A stretch of DNA of 64,000 nt from Sulfolobus sp. E5-1-F (GCF_009601705.1 NZ_CP045687.1:2082001-2146000); one strand, 5' to 3'; positions 23,500 through 34,283 are shown, counted from the stretch's first letter. Program-made: numbers and translations. Notes: a model not told the origin generated them from the letters alone.

Positions 23500-25137
23500 T
23501 TATCTTTGATTGTGAAGTTTTTTAGCTATTTGTGAAATACATAATTCAGCAATTACTGTAGGATATTCGATACCAAATTTTATTAATATGTCAGGGTTAA
23601 CTTCACCTATTATTCCCATTTTTTCGTTCTCATAAACTATAGACGCTGAACGCCCTTCGATGAAAATGTTATTATTTTCTTCCTTATAAGTTACTTCCAA
23701 GCCTAAGGATTTTAGAATGTAATGGATTGGTGCTTGTATGTCCTCATAGCTTACCTCGTTGTCCATTATTGCATACGTAGCTCTTTTATCATTTCTAAAT
23801 CCTGTATCTGTAGAAGAGTCATAAATTACCACATCTCCAGTCTCAAAAACTCTAATAGGGAATTTCGCATGTTGATTTTTAGATAGGAAATCTAATATTA
23901 CCGGAATTAGCGAATCCCTTACTGCATTATATTCCTCAGTAATAGGATTGAGAATTTTTACATATTCATTACTGAGTAGCTTTCTATCTTTAATCAATAC
24001 GAAGTTAAATATTTCTACAAATCCTGCTCCGATACCTAGTTCTCTTATTTTCCTTTCTACCAATGTTATGTAATCATAAGAACCGTAATTAATTGAAATA
24101 TACTTATTAGGTTCTAGGTTATTATAACCGATACTCATTGCAATATCCTCTACTACGTCAATTTCATTTAGAATATCTACCCTATATTGAGGCACAGTTA
24201 CTCTTATAACTCCGTTTTCTATGTCGCAATTCATTCTCATCCTCATAATATGTTTACATATCTCTTCTTCACTAATTTTAATTCCTAAAACTCTCTTTAC
24301 ATAGTCCTCTCTAACGTTCTGAATCTTATGTATAAGCAAGGGAGAGGATGATTGAGAAGAATTAGTAGATTTTAAAACTTTTACTCTTCCTATAGTCCCT
24401 CCTGCTTCTGCTAAGTTTGAAACAATTATATCCAGAGTTTGTGCAACGGCTTCAAATGAAGTTCCAGTTACATCTATAAAGAAATCCTCTGTGCTTTCAT
24501 CCAGTTTGGTTTTATTAGAGTTGATTATTGGAGGTATACTCAATACTTCTCCATTTTCTTGGACTATAGCTGGGGATACTCCATTAGCTATTGAGATATT
24601 TCCATAAAGTTTTCCTTGCTCAGTTTTATCTAATATCTCGCTAATTGTGAGTTCTTTATTTCCATACAATGGAATAAATTTATAGGAAAGAGGAACTTCC
24701 TTATATTCTATCGTCTTCGTATCTACTTTCCTTAGATCATGTATACCTATTGCTACCTTTTTTCTCTTTCTTCCTATAGTACCATGAAGTTTTTCTTGAA
24801 ACTGTATCAATTCTTCAAGGTCTATTTTAGCGTTATAGACTACAGCAGCTAATGCATAAGGCCTTGTTCTAACATGATCGACAATCAGAGTATATTCCGT
24901 ATCTATAACATTATATTTTGCTTCGCCTAGCTCTTTTTCTAATAAACCTTTGATCGCTCTAGCTATTCCATCAGAGGAAAGTAGATCTAGTCGATCAGCG
25001 TTTATTTCTATTTCAATATTACTTTCATCGATAGGTTTCACTTCTGATTTTAAGTTAAACAATAGATCCTCTAGTTTCTGTTGACCAATACGTATTTTAT
25101 CTAATAATTTATATTTATTTAATATTATAGTTACCAT
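23500..25137 (-). CDS. pheT: phenylalanyl-tRNA synthetase beta subunit
   Basis: This is the 545-residue archaeal-type beta chain of the alpha2-beta2 Phe-tRNA synthetase. It carries the B3/B4 tRNA and editing module in the first half, B5 domains and a catalytic-like core near the end (FNFVLIKDRKLLSNEYVKILNPI). It lacks the extra anticodon-binding domains of the long bacterial form. The ATG at 25137 follows the pheS stop by five bases, so the pair is one operon. The alpha/beta hydrolase gene follows downstream. Confidence 0.93.
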   Translation of the reverse strand: MVTIILNKYKLLDKIRIGQQKLEDLLFNLKSEVKPIDESNIEIEINADRLDLLSSDGIARAIKGLLEKELGEAKYNVIDTEYTLIVDHVRTRPYALAAVVYNAKIDLEELIQFQEKLHGTIGRKRKKVAIGIHDLRKVDTKTIEYKEVPLSYKFIPLYGNKELTISEILDKTEQGKLYGNISIANGVSPAIVQENGEVLSIPPIINSNKTKLDESTEDFFIDVTGTSFEAVAQTLDIIVSNLAEAGGTIGRVKVLKSTNSSQSSSPLLIHKIQNVREDYVKRVLGIKISEEEICKHIMRMRMNCDIENGVIRVTVPQYRVDILNEIDVVEDIAMSIGYNNLEPNKYISINYGSYDYITLVERKIRELGIGAGFVEIFNFVLIKDRKLLSNEYVKILNPITEEYNAVRDSLIPVILDFLSKNQHAKFPIRVFETGDVVIYDSSTDTGFRNDKRATYAIMDNEVSYEDIQAPIHYILKSLGLEVTYKEENNNIFIEGRSASIVYENEKMGIIGEVNPDILIKFGIEYPTVIAELCISQIAKKLHNQR

Positions 25138-25142
25138 TTATA

Positions 25143-26549
25143 TCACTCTATTTTCACTTTTACATCTCTTATATATTCTATATTATTCGAGTAAAGTAGT
25201 CTAATATCACTAATGTTCAGAAAACTCATAGCAAGCCTTTCAATTCCGATTCCCCAGGCTCCAGCCATGCTGTGTATTCCAACCGAACTTAATATTTCTG
25301 GCCTTAACAGTCCGGCTCCACACATCTCCACCCAGCCTAATTTTTCTAGATATCCGTAAACTTCTACGCTAGGTTCTGTAAATGGGAAGTATGCTGGTTT
25401 AAATTTAATTTCTTTAATTCCTAACCTATAAAATATTTCCTTCAGAACACCTAATAAGTCTCTAAACGTGAAATTATCATCTATAACTACACCATCTAAT
25501 TGGTGAAACTCTATCAAATGAGTCGCGTCTATTGCATCTGGTCTGAAGACTTTACCTAAAGTAAACACTTTTTGAGGAGCCTTTGGTCTTGAGGCTAGGA
25601 GCCTCGCAGTAGTTGCAGTAGTTTGACTTCTTAACATTAACCTTAGCGTAATATCTTGTTTCCACTCATACTTCCAGAATTTCTCGTGAATCTCCTTTAC
25701 ATTATTTAACAACTCTTTATCCTCTATTTTTCCCAAACCTTCTACTGAAAAGCTATCGTGAATTTCCCTGGCGGGATGATCTTGCGGTTGGAATAGAAGG
25801 TCAAAATTATAAAATTCCATTTCAATATAACCTGTATTAATCTCTTTAAATCCTAAGCTAATCATAATATCCTTAACTTTTTCTAGGAATTCTTTAAAAT
25901 AGTGTTTTTTACTAATAGTATAATAGGGAGGAAATGCTTCTACATTATACTTTCTAAGTTTATACTTTTTCCACTCTCCACTAACTATCATTTCTCTATT
26001 AAGATTTGAAATCCCTACCTCAAACTCTTTAGGTTCTTTTATTAACTCTATGTTTACTACTTTCCTTTCCTTTTCTTCTATGAGCCCCCTTTTTTTAAGC
26101 AAGTTTATTGTATTAGTATCAGCTTTTTCGAGATTTGACAGAGCAAGATACTCAGGTGACGTGTAAGTTTTTACTTTAGGTATTACTTTTCCTTCTTTTA
26201 TCTCTATTAATCCTTTTCTCCTTGCCCAACTGATTGCAATATTAAAGTCCTCATCAAGAATATTTTTTATCTCGTTTAGATCTTTTTCTTGTCCATTTAA
26301 TGTATTTATTAAAATGTCTTCGGGCAATCCGCTTTCCTTTCTTTTCCTTCCCTCTTCAGTCAATATGTAGTATTTTTCAGATTTTATCTCTGTTTTTACA
26401 TACCCCTTTTCTCTCAGTAGCTCGATTAAACTTAATACCGAACTTTCTGGAATACCTATTTTTGTCGCAATTTCTAGAGAAGTTGCTCTTTTAAGATCCC
26501 TTAAAAAAAATAATATCTTAGCTTCGTTCTCACTTAACATCAATATCAC
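25143..26549 (-). CDS. pheS: phenylalanyl-tRNA synthetase alpha subunit
   Basis: This is the catalytic subunit, 468 residues, class II synthetase. The first 180 or so residues are winged-helix DNA/tRNA-binding modules ([22 protein letters not shown]). The class II core shows motif 1 near [15 protein letters not shown], motif 2 around [22 protein letters not shown] and motif 3 at [15 protein letters not shown]. The GTG start overlaps the stop of the preceding metallo-hydrolase as GTGA; the ATG at 26540 is an alternative. It charges tRNA-Phe together with PheT. Confidence 0.94.
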   Translation of the reverse strand: MILMLSENEAKILFFLRDLKRATSLEIATKIGIPESSVLSLIELLREKGYVKTEIKSEKYYILTEEGRKRKESGLPEDILINTLNGQEKDLNEIKNILDEDFNIAISWARRKGLIEIKEGKVIPKVKTYTSPEYLALSNLEKADTNTINLLKKRGLIEEKERKVVNIELIKEPKEFEVGISNLNREMIVSGEWKKYKLRKYNVEAFPPYYTISKKHYFKEFLEKVKDIMISLGFKEINTGYIEMEFYNFDLLFQPQDHPAREIHDSFSVEGLGKIEDKELLNNVKEIHEKFWKYEWKQDITLRLMLRSQTTATTARLLASRPKAPQKVFTLGKVFRPDAIDATHLIEFHQLDGVVIDDNFTFRDLLGVLKEIFYRLGIKEIKFKPAYFPFTEPSVEVYGYLEKLGWVEMCGAGLLRPEILSSVGIHSMAGAWGIGIERLAMSFLNISDIRLLYSNNIEYIRDVKVKIE

Positions 26550-27229
26550 AACGTTATAGTTTGACCGGGCTGTAGCACTATGGGATTATATCCTTTAGTT
26601 TTAACTAGTTTAACGAAGTCATTTACGTCAACTTTAATTAAATCCCAAGTATTATAGTGTATTGGTATTACGCCTTTTTTGGGCTTAATAAACTCGACGC
26701 TTATTGATGCTTGATAAGGATCCATCGTGAATCTTCCGCCAATAGGTAATAGTGCGTAATCAGGCTTAAATACTTCTCCAATTAATTTCATATCCTCAAA
26801 TAATCCAGTATCCCCTGCATGATATACGGTAATTCCTTCTGCAGATACTATTGCACCAGTTGGATCGCTATGTGTGCTTGAATGTACAGCTTTAGTTAAT
26901 GCTAGCTTTATTCCATCCACTTCTACAAATCCCCCTACATTAGCTGGTATAATGCTTTCCTCGGATATCTTGTAGGTCTCTGCCAAATATGCTTCTAGAT
27001 CGTAAGTTGCATAGAGTTTTGCTTTAGGATTCATTTTTAATAACTCTACAGTATCTCCTAAGTGATCGTAGTGGTCATGAGTTACAATTATAATGTCCAA
27101 ATTATTTTTAAAATAGTCTATTTTTACCGGGCTTAATGGGTTATTCTTTATCATCGGGTCTATTATTATATTCTTATTTCCAAATGTTAACAAGGTTGCA
27201 GCATGGCCTAACCATCTTAACTGTGCCAT
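26546..27229 (-). CDS. metallo-beta-lactamase-fold hydrolase (UPF0173)
   Basis: The 227-residue protein belongs to the UPF0173 group of metal-dependent hydrolases. The signature H-x-H-x-D-H is seen as [11 protein letters not shown] (about residues 50-60), with later metal ligands at [17 protein letters not shown] and near IPIHYNTWD. The substrate is unknown. It is the first gene of an apparent operon with pheS, pheT and an alpha/beta hydrolase, overlapping pheS by four bases. It is divergent from the methionine aminopeptidase gene. Confidence 0.85.
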   Translation of the reverse strand: MAQLRWLGHAATLLTFGNKNIIIDPMIKNNPLSPVKIDYFKNNLDIIIVTHDHYDHLGDTVELLKMNPKAKLYATYDLEAYLAETYKISEESIIPANVGGFVEVDGIKLALTKAVHSSTHSDPTGAIVSAEGITVYHAGDTGLFEDMKLIGEVFKPDYALLPIGGRFTMDPYQASISVEFIKPKKGVIPIHYNTWDLIKVDVNDFVKLVKTKGYNPIVLQPGQTITL

Positions 27230-27282
27230 ACAAAAGATTTTTATGAGAAAAAAATAAAGCTTATACCCCGAAAACTACATTC

Positions 27283-28188
27283 ATGACTGAGGACGAACTT
27301 AATAAGCTCTTATTAGCAGGGAAAATTGCAGCTAAGGCAAGAGATGAGGTTTCCTTAAACATTAAAGCGAATGCAAAAGTTTTAGATATTTGTGAAGAGG
27401 TCGAGAATATAATAATCGAAAATAAGGCGTTTCCATCGTTCCCATGCAATATATCCATTAATTCAGAAGCAGCTCATTATAGTCCAGTTATAAACGATGA
27501 AAAGAGAATCCCAGAAGGTGCAGTAGTTAAGTTAGATTTAGGAGCTCATATTGATGGATATATTAGTGATACCGCCACTACAATCAGTTTAGATGCTAAG
27601 TATCAAAGGTTGTTAGACGCTTCTAAAGCCGCTCTTGAAGCTGCAATTGCCAATTTTAAGGCTGGATTAAGTGTAGGTGAGATAGGTAAAGTTATTGAAA
27701 GAATGATAAGAGCTCAAGGCTATAAGCCGATAAGGAACCTAGGGGGACATCTTATAAGGCGCTATGAACTTCACGCCGGCGTCTTTATACCCAATGTCCA
27801 TGAAAGGGGATTTGGAGTTATACAATCTGATTCTGTTTACGCTATAGAACCATTCGCTACCGATGGTGGTGGTGAGGTAATAGAAGGAAAAGATGTTACG
27901 ATATATTCTTTAAAAAATCCTAATGTAAAAGGCCTTTCTGCCAAGGAGAATGAACTTCTAAATTTTATATACACGCATTTCAATTATCTGCCATTTTCAG
28001 AGAGATGGCTTAAGGAATTTTCTACAAATGTCGACGAATTAAGAAATAATATAAAAAATTTAGTTAAAAAAGGTGGATTAAGGGGATATCCTATCTTACT
28101 TGAGATAAAAAAAGGCGTTGTTTCCCAGTTTGAACACACTGTTATAGTCAAGGGTAATTCAATTATAGTATCTACAAAGTCCCTTTGA
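27283..28188 (+). CDS. map: methionine aminopeptidase, type II
   Basis: This enzyme removes the initiator methionine from nascent proteins. The 301 residues show the pita-bread fold with all five metal ligands: two Asp in [18 protein letters not shown] (about 86-103), a His in [12 protein letters not shown] (about 155), a Glu in YAIEPFAT (about 190) and a Glu in FEHTVIV near the C terminus. The roughly 65-residue helical insertion typical of type II enzymes lies between the last two. ATG start, TATA-like AAAAATAAAG about 30 bases upstream. Confidence 0.94.
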   Translation: MTEDELNKLLLAGKIAAKARDEVSLNIKANAKVLDICEEVENIIIENKAFPSFPCNISINSEAAHYSPVINDEKRIPEGAVVKLDLGAHIDGYISDTATTISLDAKYQRLLDASKAALEAAIANFKAGLSVGEIGKVIERMIRAQGYKPIRNLGGHLIRRYELHAGVFIPNVHERGFGVIQSDSVYAIEPFATDGGGEVIEGKDVTIYSLKNPNVKGLSAKENELLNFIYTHFNYLPFSERWLKEFSTNVDELRNNIKNLVKKGGLRGYPILLEIKKGVVSQFEHTVIVKGNSIIVSTKSL

Positions 28189-28231
28189 AAAAAGTTTAAT
28201 TAATTCGAATGAGTAAAGGTTAGCGATAAAA

Positions 28232-29362
28232 ATGAGTTTAATTGCTTTAGCACAAACATCTTTAAATCAAGCAAGTTCTCTTTACTACGTTTTAACGTAT
28301 GTACTATTCTTTGTTTTATTATTTCTACTATATTTACCTGGTGTTAATACAAGGCTAACTGTATCGATGCTAGCTAGAGGTATAGAAGGTCAGCTAAGTA
28401 TGATTGAAAAATACTTGAATGAGTCCAAGAGTAAAATGGAGCAGCTATTAAAAGAAAGAGGTGTTCAAGATCCAAAACCATTTATTGAAAGAGTGTCTGA
28501 AATGTTTATAATAGATCCAGTAAATGTAGAGCCAACGGATATAATAAGTAGAATGAGATTACTACTTAGAAGTGGAGAAGATAAGATAAGAGACCTTATA
28601 ACGCTTATGGTTCCAAATATAGACAATGTTAATAGAAGTAAATTGGAAGTCTCTGCAGAAGTAGTGAATTCGTTAAATCTAATATACAAAATAGTAAGGC
28701 ATTACTTAATTTTAGCTAAAAAGCTAAATAGTGTGGTTCTCCTATATCAATTACAGTTTGTTGTTCCACAACTTGTCAAGATATCCGAAGCATACTCAAA
28801 GGCCATGAATACTTTCATAAGAGGAATACCAGTAGGGGATTCATTAGGTCCGTTAGTGGCGGCTTATCTATTTATGAAGGCTGATAAAAAATGGAATCCT
28901 AGTAGAGATACTGTTGCAGGAGAGGTAGAATTTGAAGGTAGAAAATTAGTTGTAATAAAGGCTGAGGGTCCAATGGCTACAGTAGGAAGACCTGGAGAGG
29001 CGGTGGAGAATGCTGTAGAGGAGTATAAAGGTAAAGTTACAAGAATCATAACCGTAGACGCTGCGTTGAAATTAGAAGGGGAAAACACTGGGGCTATAGC
29101 TGAAGGTACTGGAGTTGCAATGGGTGATCCGGGTCCAGAAAAGATAAGCATAGAGAGGGTTGCCGTAAAATATAACATACCGATAGATGCAGTAATAGTG
29201 AAGATGAGTATGGAGGAAGCAATTACCGAGATGAGGAAGGAAATTTATCAGGCTGCATCTAAGGCATTAGAATTAGTAAAGAAGATAATTCTAGAAAGAA
29301 CTAAACCTGGAGATGTGGTGGTGGTAGTAGGAGTGGGGAATACAGCAGGGGTGGCTCAGTAA
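28232..29362 (+). CDS. DUF1512 membrane-anchored crenarchaeal protein
   Basis: The 376-residue protein has one membrane helix near the N terminus (about residues 17-36, [18 protein letters not shown]) and a long cytoplasmic part. It begins with charged helices and ends in a mixed alpha/beta domain with two Gly-rich segments, [16 protein letters not shown] and [14 protein letters not shown], which look like nucleotide- or ligand-binding loops. I recognise it as the archaeal family DUF1512, with no known function. It stops directly before the start of a 64-residue partner gene, which suggests coupled expression. Confidence 0.7.
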   Translation: MSLIALAQTSLNQASSLYYVLTYVLFFVLLFLLYLPGVNTRLTVSMLARGIEGQLSMIEKYLNESKSKMEQLLKERGVQDPKPFIERVSEMFIIDPVNVEPTDIISRMRLLLRSGEDKIRDLITLMVPNIDNVNRSKLEVSAEVVNSLNLIYKIVRHYLILAKKLNSVVLLYQLQFVVPQLVKISEAYSKAMNTFIRGIPVGDSLGPLVAAYLFMKADKKWNPSRDTVAGEVEFEGRKLVVIKAEGPMATVGRPGEAVENAVEEYKGKVTRIITVDAALKLEGENTGAIAEGTGVAMGDPGPEKISIERVAVKYNIPIDAVIVKMSMEEAITEMRKEIYQAASKALELVKKIILERTKPGDVVVVVGVGNTAGVAQ

Positions 29363-29557
29363 ATGTCCTCTAACCAACAACAAACTGTAAACGTTTATAC
29401 GGTAATAAAATGCGTTAATGGGGATTATGAAACGGAAAGATCTTTCCAAGATGGTGATTATGTTCTTAAATTAGTTGGCACTTGTCCAAAAGATGGAGGT
29501 AACTTGTATATAGTAGGTATATATGCAGTAGTACCAGAAGAAAAGAAGGGTAGTTAA
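29363..29557 (+). CDS. small conserved beta-rich protein, 64 aa
   Basis: The gene starts with ATG on the base after the DUF1512 stop, so the two are translationally coupled. The 64 residues form several beta strands (TVIKCVNGDYETERSF, GDYVLKLVGTCPKD, LYIVGIYAVV) with two cysteines 33 residues apart, and a Lys-rich tail. It may be a partner of the DUF1512 protein. The promoter of the 5S rRNA gene begins only a few bases after its stop. Confidence 0.65.
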   Translation: MSSNQQQTVNVYTVIKCVNGDYETERSFQDGDYVLKLVGTCPKDGGNLYIVGIYAVVPEEKKGS

Positions 29558-29560
29558 TTT

Positions 29561-29568
29561 TTTATATG
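29561..29568 (+). promoter_or_regulatory. TATA box of the 5S rRNA gene
   Basis: TTTATATG is centred about 25 bases before the first base of the 5S rRNA, as expected for an archaeal stable RNA promoter. Confidence 0.65.
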
Positions 29569-29588
29569 CGTTATGATTAGTTTTTATT

Positions 29589-29713
29589 GCCCACCCGGCC
29601 ACAGTGAGCGGGCAACACCCGGACTCATTTCGAACCCGGAAGTTAAGCCGCTCACGTTAGTGGGGCCGTGGATACCGTGAGGATCTGCAGCCCCACTAAG
29701 CTGGGATGGGCTT
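29589..29713 (+). rRNA. rrf: 5S ribosomal RNA
   Basis: About 125 bases closely matching the known Sulfolobus 5S rRNA. The 5' end GCCCACCC pairs with the 3' end GGGATGGGC to form helix I. The internal stretch with CATTTCGAACCCGGAAGTTAAGC is the conserved loop B/C region, and AGTGGGGCCGTGGATACCGTG lies in helices IV and V. The gene stands alone, far from any 16S or 23S gene in this window, as is usual in Sulfolobales. A T-rich stretch after 29711 is the likely terminator. The 3' end is uncertain by a few bases. Confidence 0.95.
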
Positions 29714-29749
29714 TTATATTTCTCTGATTTTAAGATTAGTCTGAGTTCA

Positions 29750-30949
29750 ATGAAGAAAGTATATGACGAGATTTATGGTTATATTAAACTTGACGATAGA
29801 GAGGCGAAGATAATTGACATGCCTGAGCTTCAGCGCTTAAGGAGAATAAAACAGACAAGTTTAGCGTACTTAGTATATCCCGGTGCTACCCACACTAGAT
29901 TCAGTCACACATTAGGGACCTTTTATCTCACCACAATTTTAGGTGAAAAATTCAAGCAATCAGGAGTAATAACTGATGAAGAGTCAACTTATCTAAAGTA
30001 CTCTGCATTACTCCATGATGTAGGTCAATTTCCTTTTAGTCATAGCCTTGAGCCTCTATATCTAGAAAAAGGATTATCAAATAAGGATTTAAGATATATG
30101 ATAATTTCTAAATCACCTAACCTTAGGGATTTTTTTGACAAAGAATCAATTGACTATAATAAGATAATAGAAATTTTAAATGGGAATTCTATGATTTCAT
30201 CAATTATAAATAGTGATGTAGATGTTGATAGAATGGATTATCTAGTCAGAGATTCAAGGCACACTGGAGTACAATTAGGCAATATTGATTTATATAGACT
30301 TCTGGATACTATTTTTTACGGAAATAATAACGAAATTATTGTTCAAGATAAAGGTATATACAGTTTAGAAAATTTTTTCATATCCAGACTTCACATGTAT
30401 CAAGCTGTATATTATCATAAGACGATAATAGGTTATGAGTTAATGCTAAGAGAAATTTTTAGAACTATTTATGATTGCTGCGATTCGTCAATTTTAAGCG
30501 TTAGGAATTTAAGAGATCTTATATACGACTCCTCAATATCGTATTGGGATGATGAATGGGTCTTCATGATTCTTTATACATATCTATATTCCTCTAACTC
30601 TCCCCTTTATTTAAAAGAGAAAATAAGGAATTTCTTGAATAGAAGAGGTCCCAAGGTGGTTTATGAAGAGGTTTCCTATAATAATGAGACGAAAGGAGGA
30701 GATATTGAAATTAAAGAGTTGGTTGAGAGATTGGAGAGAAATCAAATACCTAGAATTTCAATATATCCAATTGAAGAGAAAATAAAAATACTCAGTAAAG
30801 ATAAAATAAATATAATTTCGAAGAATAATGAGATGAATATAATCAAGTATAAATCCACTTTAATTAATCACATACCAGAGACTTTAACTATTAGAAGAAT
30901 TTATGTAGATTACGAATACGCCAAGAGAGCTAGAGATGTGGTTTCATGA
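29750..30949 (+). CDS. HD-domain phosphohydrolase (SAMHD1/dGTPase-like)
   Basis: The 399-residue protein shows an HD metal site: ATHTRFSHTLGTF (first His, about residue 50), LLHDVGQFPFSH (HD pair, about 86-97) and DVDVDRMDYLVRDS (last Asp, about 160). The first residues (DEIYGYIKLDDREAKIID, then QRLRRIKQTS) follow the pattern of COG1078 HD hydrolases related to SAMHD1 and dNTP triphosphohydrolases. A role in nucleotide pool control or in cleaving another phosphate ester is likely. It overlaps the phosphatase gene by four bases. Confidence 0.85.
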   Translation: MKKVYDEIYGYIKLDDREAKIIDMPELQRLRRIKQTSLAYLVYPGATHTRFSHTLGTFYLTTILGEKFKQSGVITDEESTYLKYSALLHDVGQFPFSHSLEPLYLEKGLSNKDLRYMIISKSPNLRDFFDKESIDYNKIIEILNGNSMISSIINSDVDVDRMDYLVRDSRHTGVQLGNIDLYRLLDTIFYGNNNEIIVQDKGIYSLENFFISRLHMYQAVYYHKTIIGYELMLREIFRTIYDCCDSSILSVRNLRDLIYDSSISYWDDEWVFMILYTYLYSSNSPLYLKEKIRNFLNRRGPKVVYEEVSYNNETKGGDIEIKELVERLERNQIPRISIYPIEEKIKILSKDKINIISKNNEMNIIKYKSTLINHIPETLTIRRIYVDYEYAKRARDVVS

Positions 30950-31632
30950 TAAAGTTAGTTTTAATGGATTTAGATGGAACGTTAACCGAAGATAGAAATT
31001 CTACGAGAATTGACCTACATGCGATTTATGCAATAAGGCTCTTGCAGAAAAAAGGTATTAAAGTAGGTTTAGTTAGCGGAAATTCTTATCCAATCCTTAG
31101 AGGGCTTTACACATATCTTTATTTGGATGGAGGATTAGTTGCAGAAAACGGATGTATAGTATTTTACAAGGAAAAATATAGGTTATGTAAACAAATGGAA
31201 AAGAGTTTAGTGATTGAATTTAAATCTCTCTTTAAGTTAAGGGATACATGGCAAAACGAGTATAGAGAATGTGATTATGGTTTCGTTCCCGCAAAATTAA
31301 CTGATGAGATGATAAATTGGGCTAAAGAAAAGAATCTGTATATTAAAAGTAGTGGATACGCGGTTCACATTGCATATAATCCAGCTGGGAAAAGTGTAGG
31401 AGTGGAAAAGTTACTTCAATTACAAAGTTTAAAGAAAGAAGACGTAGCAGCTATCGGGGATTCGTCAACTGATGTAGAATTGTTTCAGCAAGTAGGATTT
31501 AAAGTAGCAGTGGGAAATGCAGATGATGAACTGAAAAATATGGCTGATTATATAACAAGAAATAAAAGCGGAAAGGGCGTAAGGGAATTTGTGGAAAAAT
31601 TACTAAAAGGGGAACTTAATGGCATCAAATGA
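30946..31632 (+). CDS. phosphoglycolate phosphatase, archaeal HAD type
   Basis: This HAD-superfamily phosphatase has 228 residues. Motif I is [13 protein letters not shown] (nucleophile Asp about residue 8), motif [13 protein letters not shown], the Lys of motif III lies around [13 protein letters not shown], and motif IV is [13 protein letters not shown]. The cap domain type and length match the archaeal phosphoglycolate phosphatase group. Its ATG overlaps the stop of the HD gene (ATGA), and it overlaps gltX by 14 bases. Confidence 0.85.
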   Translation: MIKLVLMDLDGTLTEDRNSTRIDLHAIYAIRLLQKKGIKVGLVSGNSYPILRGLYTYLYLDGGLVAENGCIVFYKEKYRLCKQMEKSLVIEFKSLFKLRDTWQNEYRECDYGFVPAKLTDEMINWAKEKNLYIKSSGYAVHIAYNPAGKSVGVEKLLQLQSLKKEDVAAIGDSSTDVELFQQVGFKVAVGNADDELKNMADYITRNKSGKGVREFVEKLLKGELNGIK

Positions 31633-33346
31633 CTTACGAGAGATCATATATAAATACGCTCTCCAGAACGCAGTAAAGCATAATGGTAAAGCTGAGACTG
31701 GCCCGGTGATGAGTAAGATAATAGCGGAGAGACCAGAATTAAGATCGAATGCAAAAGAGATTGTAAAGATTGTCAAGGAGATTATAGATCAAGTTAATTC
31801 ATTAACATTAGAACAACAAATAGCTGAAATTGAAACAAAGTATCCGGAGTTGTTAGAAGAGAAGAGGCATGAAGAAAAAAAGAAAACACTACCACCCCTT
31901 CCTAATGTTAAAGGACAAGTAGTAACTAGATTTGCACCTAATCCAGATGGTCCTCTTCATTTAGGAAATGCCAGAGCTGCTATCCTATCTTATGAATACG
32001 CCAAAATGTACAACGGTAAATTCATACTGAGGTTTGACGATACAGATCCTAAGGTTAAAAGGCCAATTCTAGACGCATATGATTGGATTAAGGAGGATCT
32101 GAAATGGTTAGGTATTAGATGGGAACAAGAGCTTTACGCTTCAGAAAGGCTCGATATATATTACAAGTATGCCCATTATTTGATAGAAAAAGGATATGCT
32201 TATGTTGATACATGTGATAGCAGTACTTTCAAGAAGTTTAGGGATAGTAGAGGTAATATGAGAGAGCCAGAATGTTTACATAGAAGCTCTTCAGTAGAGG
32301 AGAATCTAGAACTTTTTGAAAAAATGCTAGGAGGGACATTTAAAGAAGGAAAAGCTGTAGTTAGGTTAAAGACTAATTTAATGGACCCAGATCCCTCTCA
32401 AATAGACTGGGTAATGCTTAGAATAATCGATACTGATAGAAATCCTCATCCACGAGTAGGGAGTAAATATTGTGTATGGCCTACCTATAATTTCGCTTCT
32501 GCAATAGATGATCATGAACTTGGTGTTACACATGTATTGAGAGCTAAAGAACATATGTCAAATACAGAAAAACAAAAGTACATTTCCGAATATATGGGAT
32601 GGGAATTTCCAGAAGTCTTACAGTTTGGAAGACTAAAACTTGAGGGATTTATGATGAGTAAGTCTAAAATAAGGGGAATGTTAGAGAAAGGTACCAATAG
32701 GGATGACCCTAGATTACCAACTTTAGCTGGACTTAGAAGAAGGGGAATCTTACCAGATACTATTAAAGACGTAATAATTGATGTCGGAGTAAAGGTAACT
32801 GATGCTACTATAAGTTTTGAGAATATAGCAGCAATTAATAGGAAAAAACTAGATCCTATAGCAAAAAGAATACTGTTTGTAAAGGACGCCGAAGAGTTTA
32901 CTATCGAACTACCTCAAACAATGAAGGCTAAGATACCTTTAATTCCTTCTAAACAAGAAGAAGGGGATAGAACTATCATTGTTACTTCTGGGGATAAAAT
33001 TTTGATTGAATCTATCGATGCAGAAGATGATAGCATATTAAGGCTAATGGAATTGTGCAATGTCAAGGTTGATAAACGTAATCGTAAGCTTGTTTTTCAT
33101 AGCAAAACGTTAGACGAGGCTAAGAAAGTCAATGCAAGAGTAGTTCAATGGGTAAAAGCGGATGAAAAAGTTCCAGTAATAGTAGAAAAAGCTGAAAAAG
33201 ACGATATAAAAATAATAAATGGGTACGCAGAGAGAATTGCAAAGGATTTGGTGATAGATGAAATTGTGCAATTTTATAGGTTTGGATTTGTAAGAGTAGA
33301 TAAGAAAGACGGTAATAAGGTATCTGTAGTCTTTTCACATGATTGA
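31619..33346 (+). CDS. gltX: glutamyl-tRNA synthetase, archaeal type
   Basis: This class I synthetase of 575 residues, of the archaeal/eukaryotic GlxRS branch, charges tRNA-Glu. The N-terminal 100 residues are a helical extension. The HIGH-equivalent is [11 protein letters not shown] (about residues 114-124) and the KMSKS-equivalent [10 protein letters not shown] (about 344). The C-terminal third is the beta-barrel anticodon-binding domain of the GlnRS-like type. Archaea with this enzyme usually also misacylate tRNA-Gln for amidation by GatDE. Confidence 0.95.
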   Translation: MASNDLREIIYKYALQNAVKHNGKAETGPVMSKIIAERPELRSNAKEIVKIVKEIIDQVNSLTLEQQIAEIETKYPELLEEKRHEEKKKTLPPLPNVKGQVVTRFAPNPDGPLHLGNARAAILSYEYAKMYNGKFILRFDDTDPKVKRPILDAYDWIKEDLKWLGIRWEQELYASERLDIYYKYAHYLIEKGYAYVDTCDSSTFKKFRDSRGNMREPECLHRSSSVEENLELFEKMLGGTFKEGKAVVRLKTNLMDPDPSQIDWVMLRIIDTDRNPHPRVGSKYCVWPTYNFASAIDDHELGVTHVLRAKEHMSNTEKQKYISEYMGWEFPEVLQFGRLKLEGFMMSKSKIRGMLEKGTNRDDPRLPTLAGLRRRGILPDTIKDVIIDVGVKVTDATISFENIAAINRKKLDPIAKRILFVKDAEEFTIELPQTMKAKIPLIPSKQEEGDRTIIVTSGDKILIESIDAEDDSILRLMELCNVKVDKRNRKLVFHSKTLDEAKKVNARVVQWVKADEKVPVIVEKAEKDDIKIINGYAERIAKDLVIDEIVQFYRFGFVRVDKKDGNKVSVVFSHD

Positions 33347-33383
33347 CCTCCTTTATACTATCCCAAGGAGATTAACATAATCG

Positions 33384-33428
33384 TTCTCATGTCACAGCTG
33401 AAAGCCTGACCCATTATGACAGGGAGAA
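33384..33428. repeat. interrupted inverted repeat downstream of gltX
   Basis: TTCTC-A-TGTCA at 33384-33394 is complementary to TGACA-GG-GAGAA at 33417-33428, with a 22-base loop that contains CAGCTG. It lies 38 bases after the gltX stop and may be a 3' end structure. The remaining 180 bases up to the L7Ae leader hold no reading frame or RNA gene that I can support. Confidence 0.35.
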
Positions 33429-33611
33429 TGTTAAACTTACTATTTAACTAGCATGTAAGAAGAACAGTGAGTAAAAACTCTCTCATATAAATACAGAATT
33501 TATTATTTTTATAGACTTTAAGACCTTGACGTTAACTCCTCTCTCTAAAAGGGTTAAGCTTTTGCCTTGTTCGGTAGTAAACTTTATTTTTGCTCATTCT
33601 TTTAAAGACTT

Positions 33612-33640
33612 GCGTGACGAAATAGGAGGAGGATGAACGC
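33612..33640 (+). promoter_or_regulatory. possible kink-turn in the L7Ae mRNA leader
   Basis: The outer stem GCGT (33612-33615) pairs with ACGC (33637-33640). The 5' strand then has a three-base bulge GAC followed by GA (33619-33620), opposite GA (33635-33636). That is the three-nucleotide bulge and tandem GA arrangement of an L7Ae-binding kink-turn. The loop contains the GGAGGAGG ribosome-binding site of the L7Ae gene itself. The inner helix is weak, only an A-U pair. L7Ae has been reported to bind its own mRNA in archaea, so an autoregulatory element is plausible. Confidence 0.45.
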
Positions 33641-33641
33641 A

Positions 33642-34025
33642 ATGTCAAAAGCTAGTTATGTGAAATTTGAAGTACCGCAAGATCTAGCAGATAAGGTGTT
33701 AGAGGCAGTAAGAAAAGCTAAGGAAAGTGGAAAGATAAAGAAAGGTACAAATGAGACGACAAAAGCAGTAGAAAGAGGTCAAGCTAAATTAGTAATTATT
33801 GCCGAAGATGTACAGCCTGAGGAAATAGTCGCACACTTACCGTTGTTATGCGATGAGAAAAAGATACCCTATGTATACGTTTCCTCTAAAAAAGCTTTAG
33901 GTGAAGCTTGTGGATTGCAAGTGGCTACAGCATCTGCTGCTATCTTAGAGCCAGGAGAAGCTAAGGATTTAGTTGATGAGATAATTAAGAGAGTAAACGA
34001 AATTAAAGGTAAAACTTCAAGCTAA
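33642..34025 (+). CDS. rpl7ae: ribosomal protein L7Ae / kink-turn binding protein
   Basis: This RNA-binding protein of about 127 residues belongs to the 50S subunit, box C/D and H/ACA RNPs and archaeal RNase P. It recognises kink-turns through the segment [19 protein letters not shown] (about residues 30-50), with the conserved NETTKA contact to the sheared G-A pairs, and LGEACG later in the protein. ATG 33642 is preferred because GGAGGAGG lies 9-16 bases before it; the ATG at 33633 touches that site. The start directly follows the possible kink-turn. Confidence 0.95.
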   Translation: MSKASYVKFEVPQDLADKVLEAVRKAKESGKIKKGTNETTKAVERGQAKLVIIAEDVQPEEIVAHLPLLCDEKKIPYVYVSSKKALGEACGLQVATASAAILEPGEAKDLVDEIIKRVNEIKGKTSS

Positions 34026-34087
34026 ATTCCAACAATATTTTTTACCATTAAACTTATTTTGTTTTTAGTCTTATCTAATACTAGTAA

Positions 34088-34226
34088 GGGCCCGTAGCTT
34101 AGCCAGGTAGAGTGCTGGGCTCCAGATATCAATGCTAGACATTGGGTCTAAAGACCCTTTATGGGGATGAAGTGTATCTGGAGAGGAGAGACCCAGTGGT
34201 CGCGGGTTCGAGTCCCGCCGGGCCCA
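34088..34226 (+). tRNA. tRNA-Trp (CCA) with 65-base intron
   Basis: The acceptor stem GGGCCCG (34088-34094) pairs with CGGGCCC (34219-34225), followed by discriminator A. The anticodon stem CTGGG (34115-34119) pairs with CCCAG (34192-34196), and the anticodon CCA is at 34122-34124. An intron of 65 bases (34126-34190) follows position 37. CCAGATA pairs with TATCTGG at 34175-34181 to give the central helix of the bulge-helix-bulge splice motif, and the intron contains the hairpin GGGTC-TAAA-GACCC. CCA is not encoded at the 3' end. Confidence 0.95.
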
Positions 34227-34283
34227 TACATTTAAACGAAAAAGAAGACAGACTTTAATTTTTGCTAAGTTATCTAATTGTTG

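Noticed and set aside
33384-33428. Hairpin after gltX as a riboswitch or small RNA
   Set aside because: The stem is interrupted and short, with no conserved core recognised; it is listed only as a repeat.
34126-34190. Box C/D guide RNA in the tRNA-Trp intron, as in Haloferax
   Set aside because: A GGATGAAG resembles a C box, but no proper CTGA D box and no second box pair are present at the right spacing.
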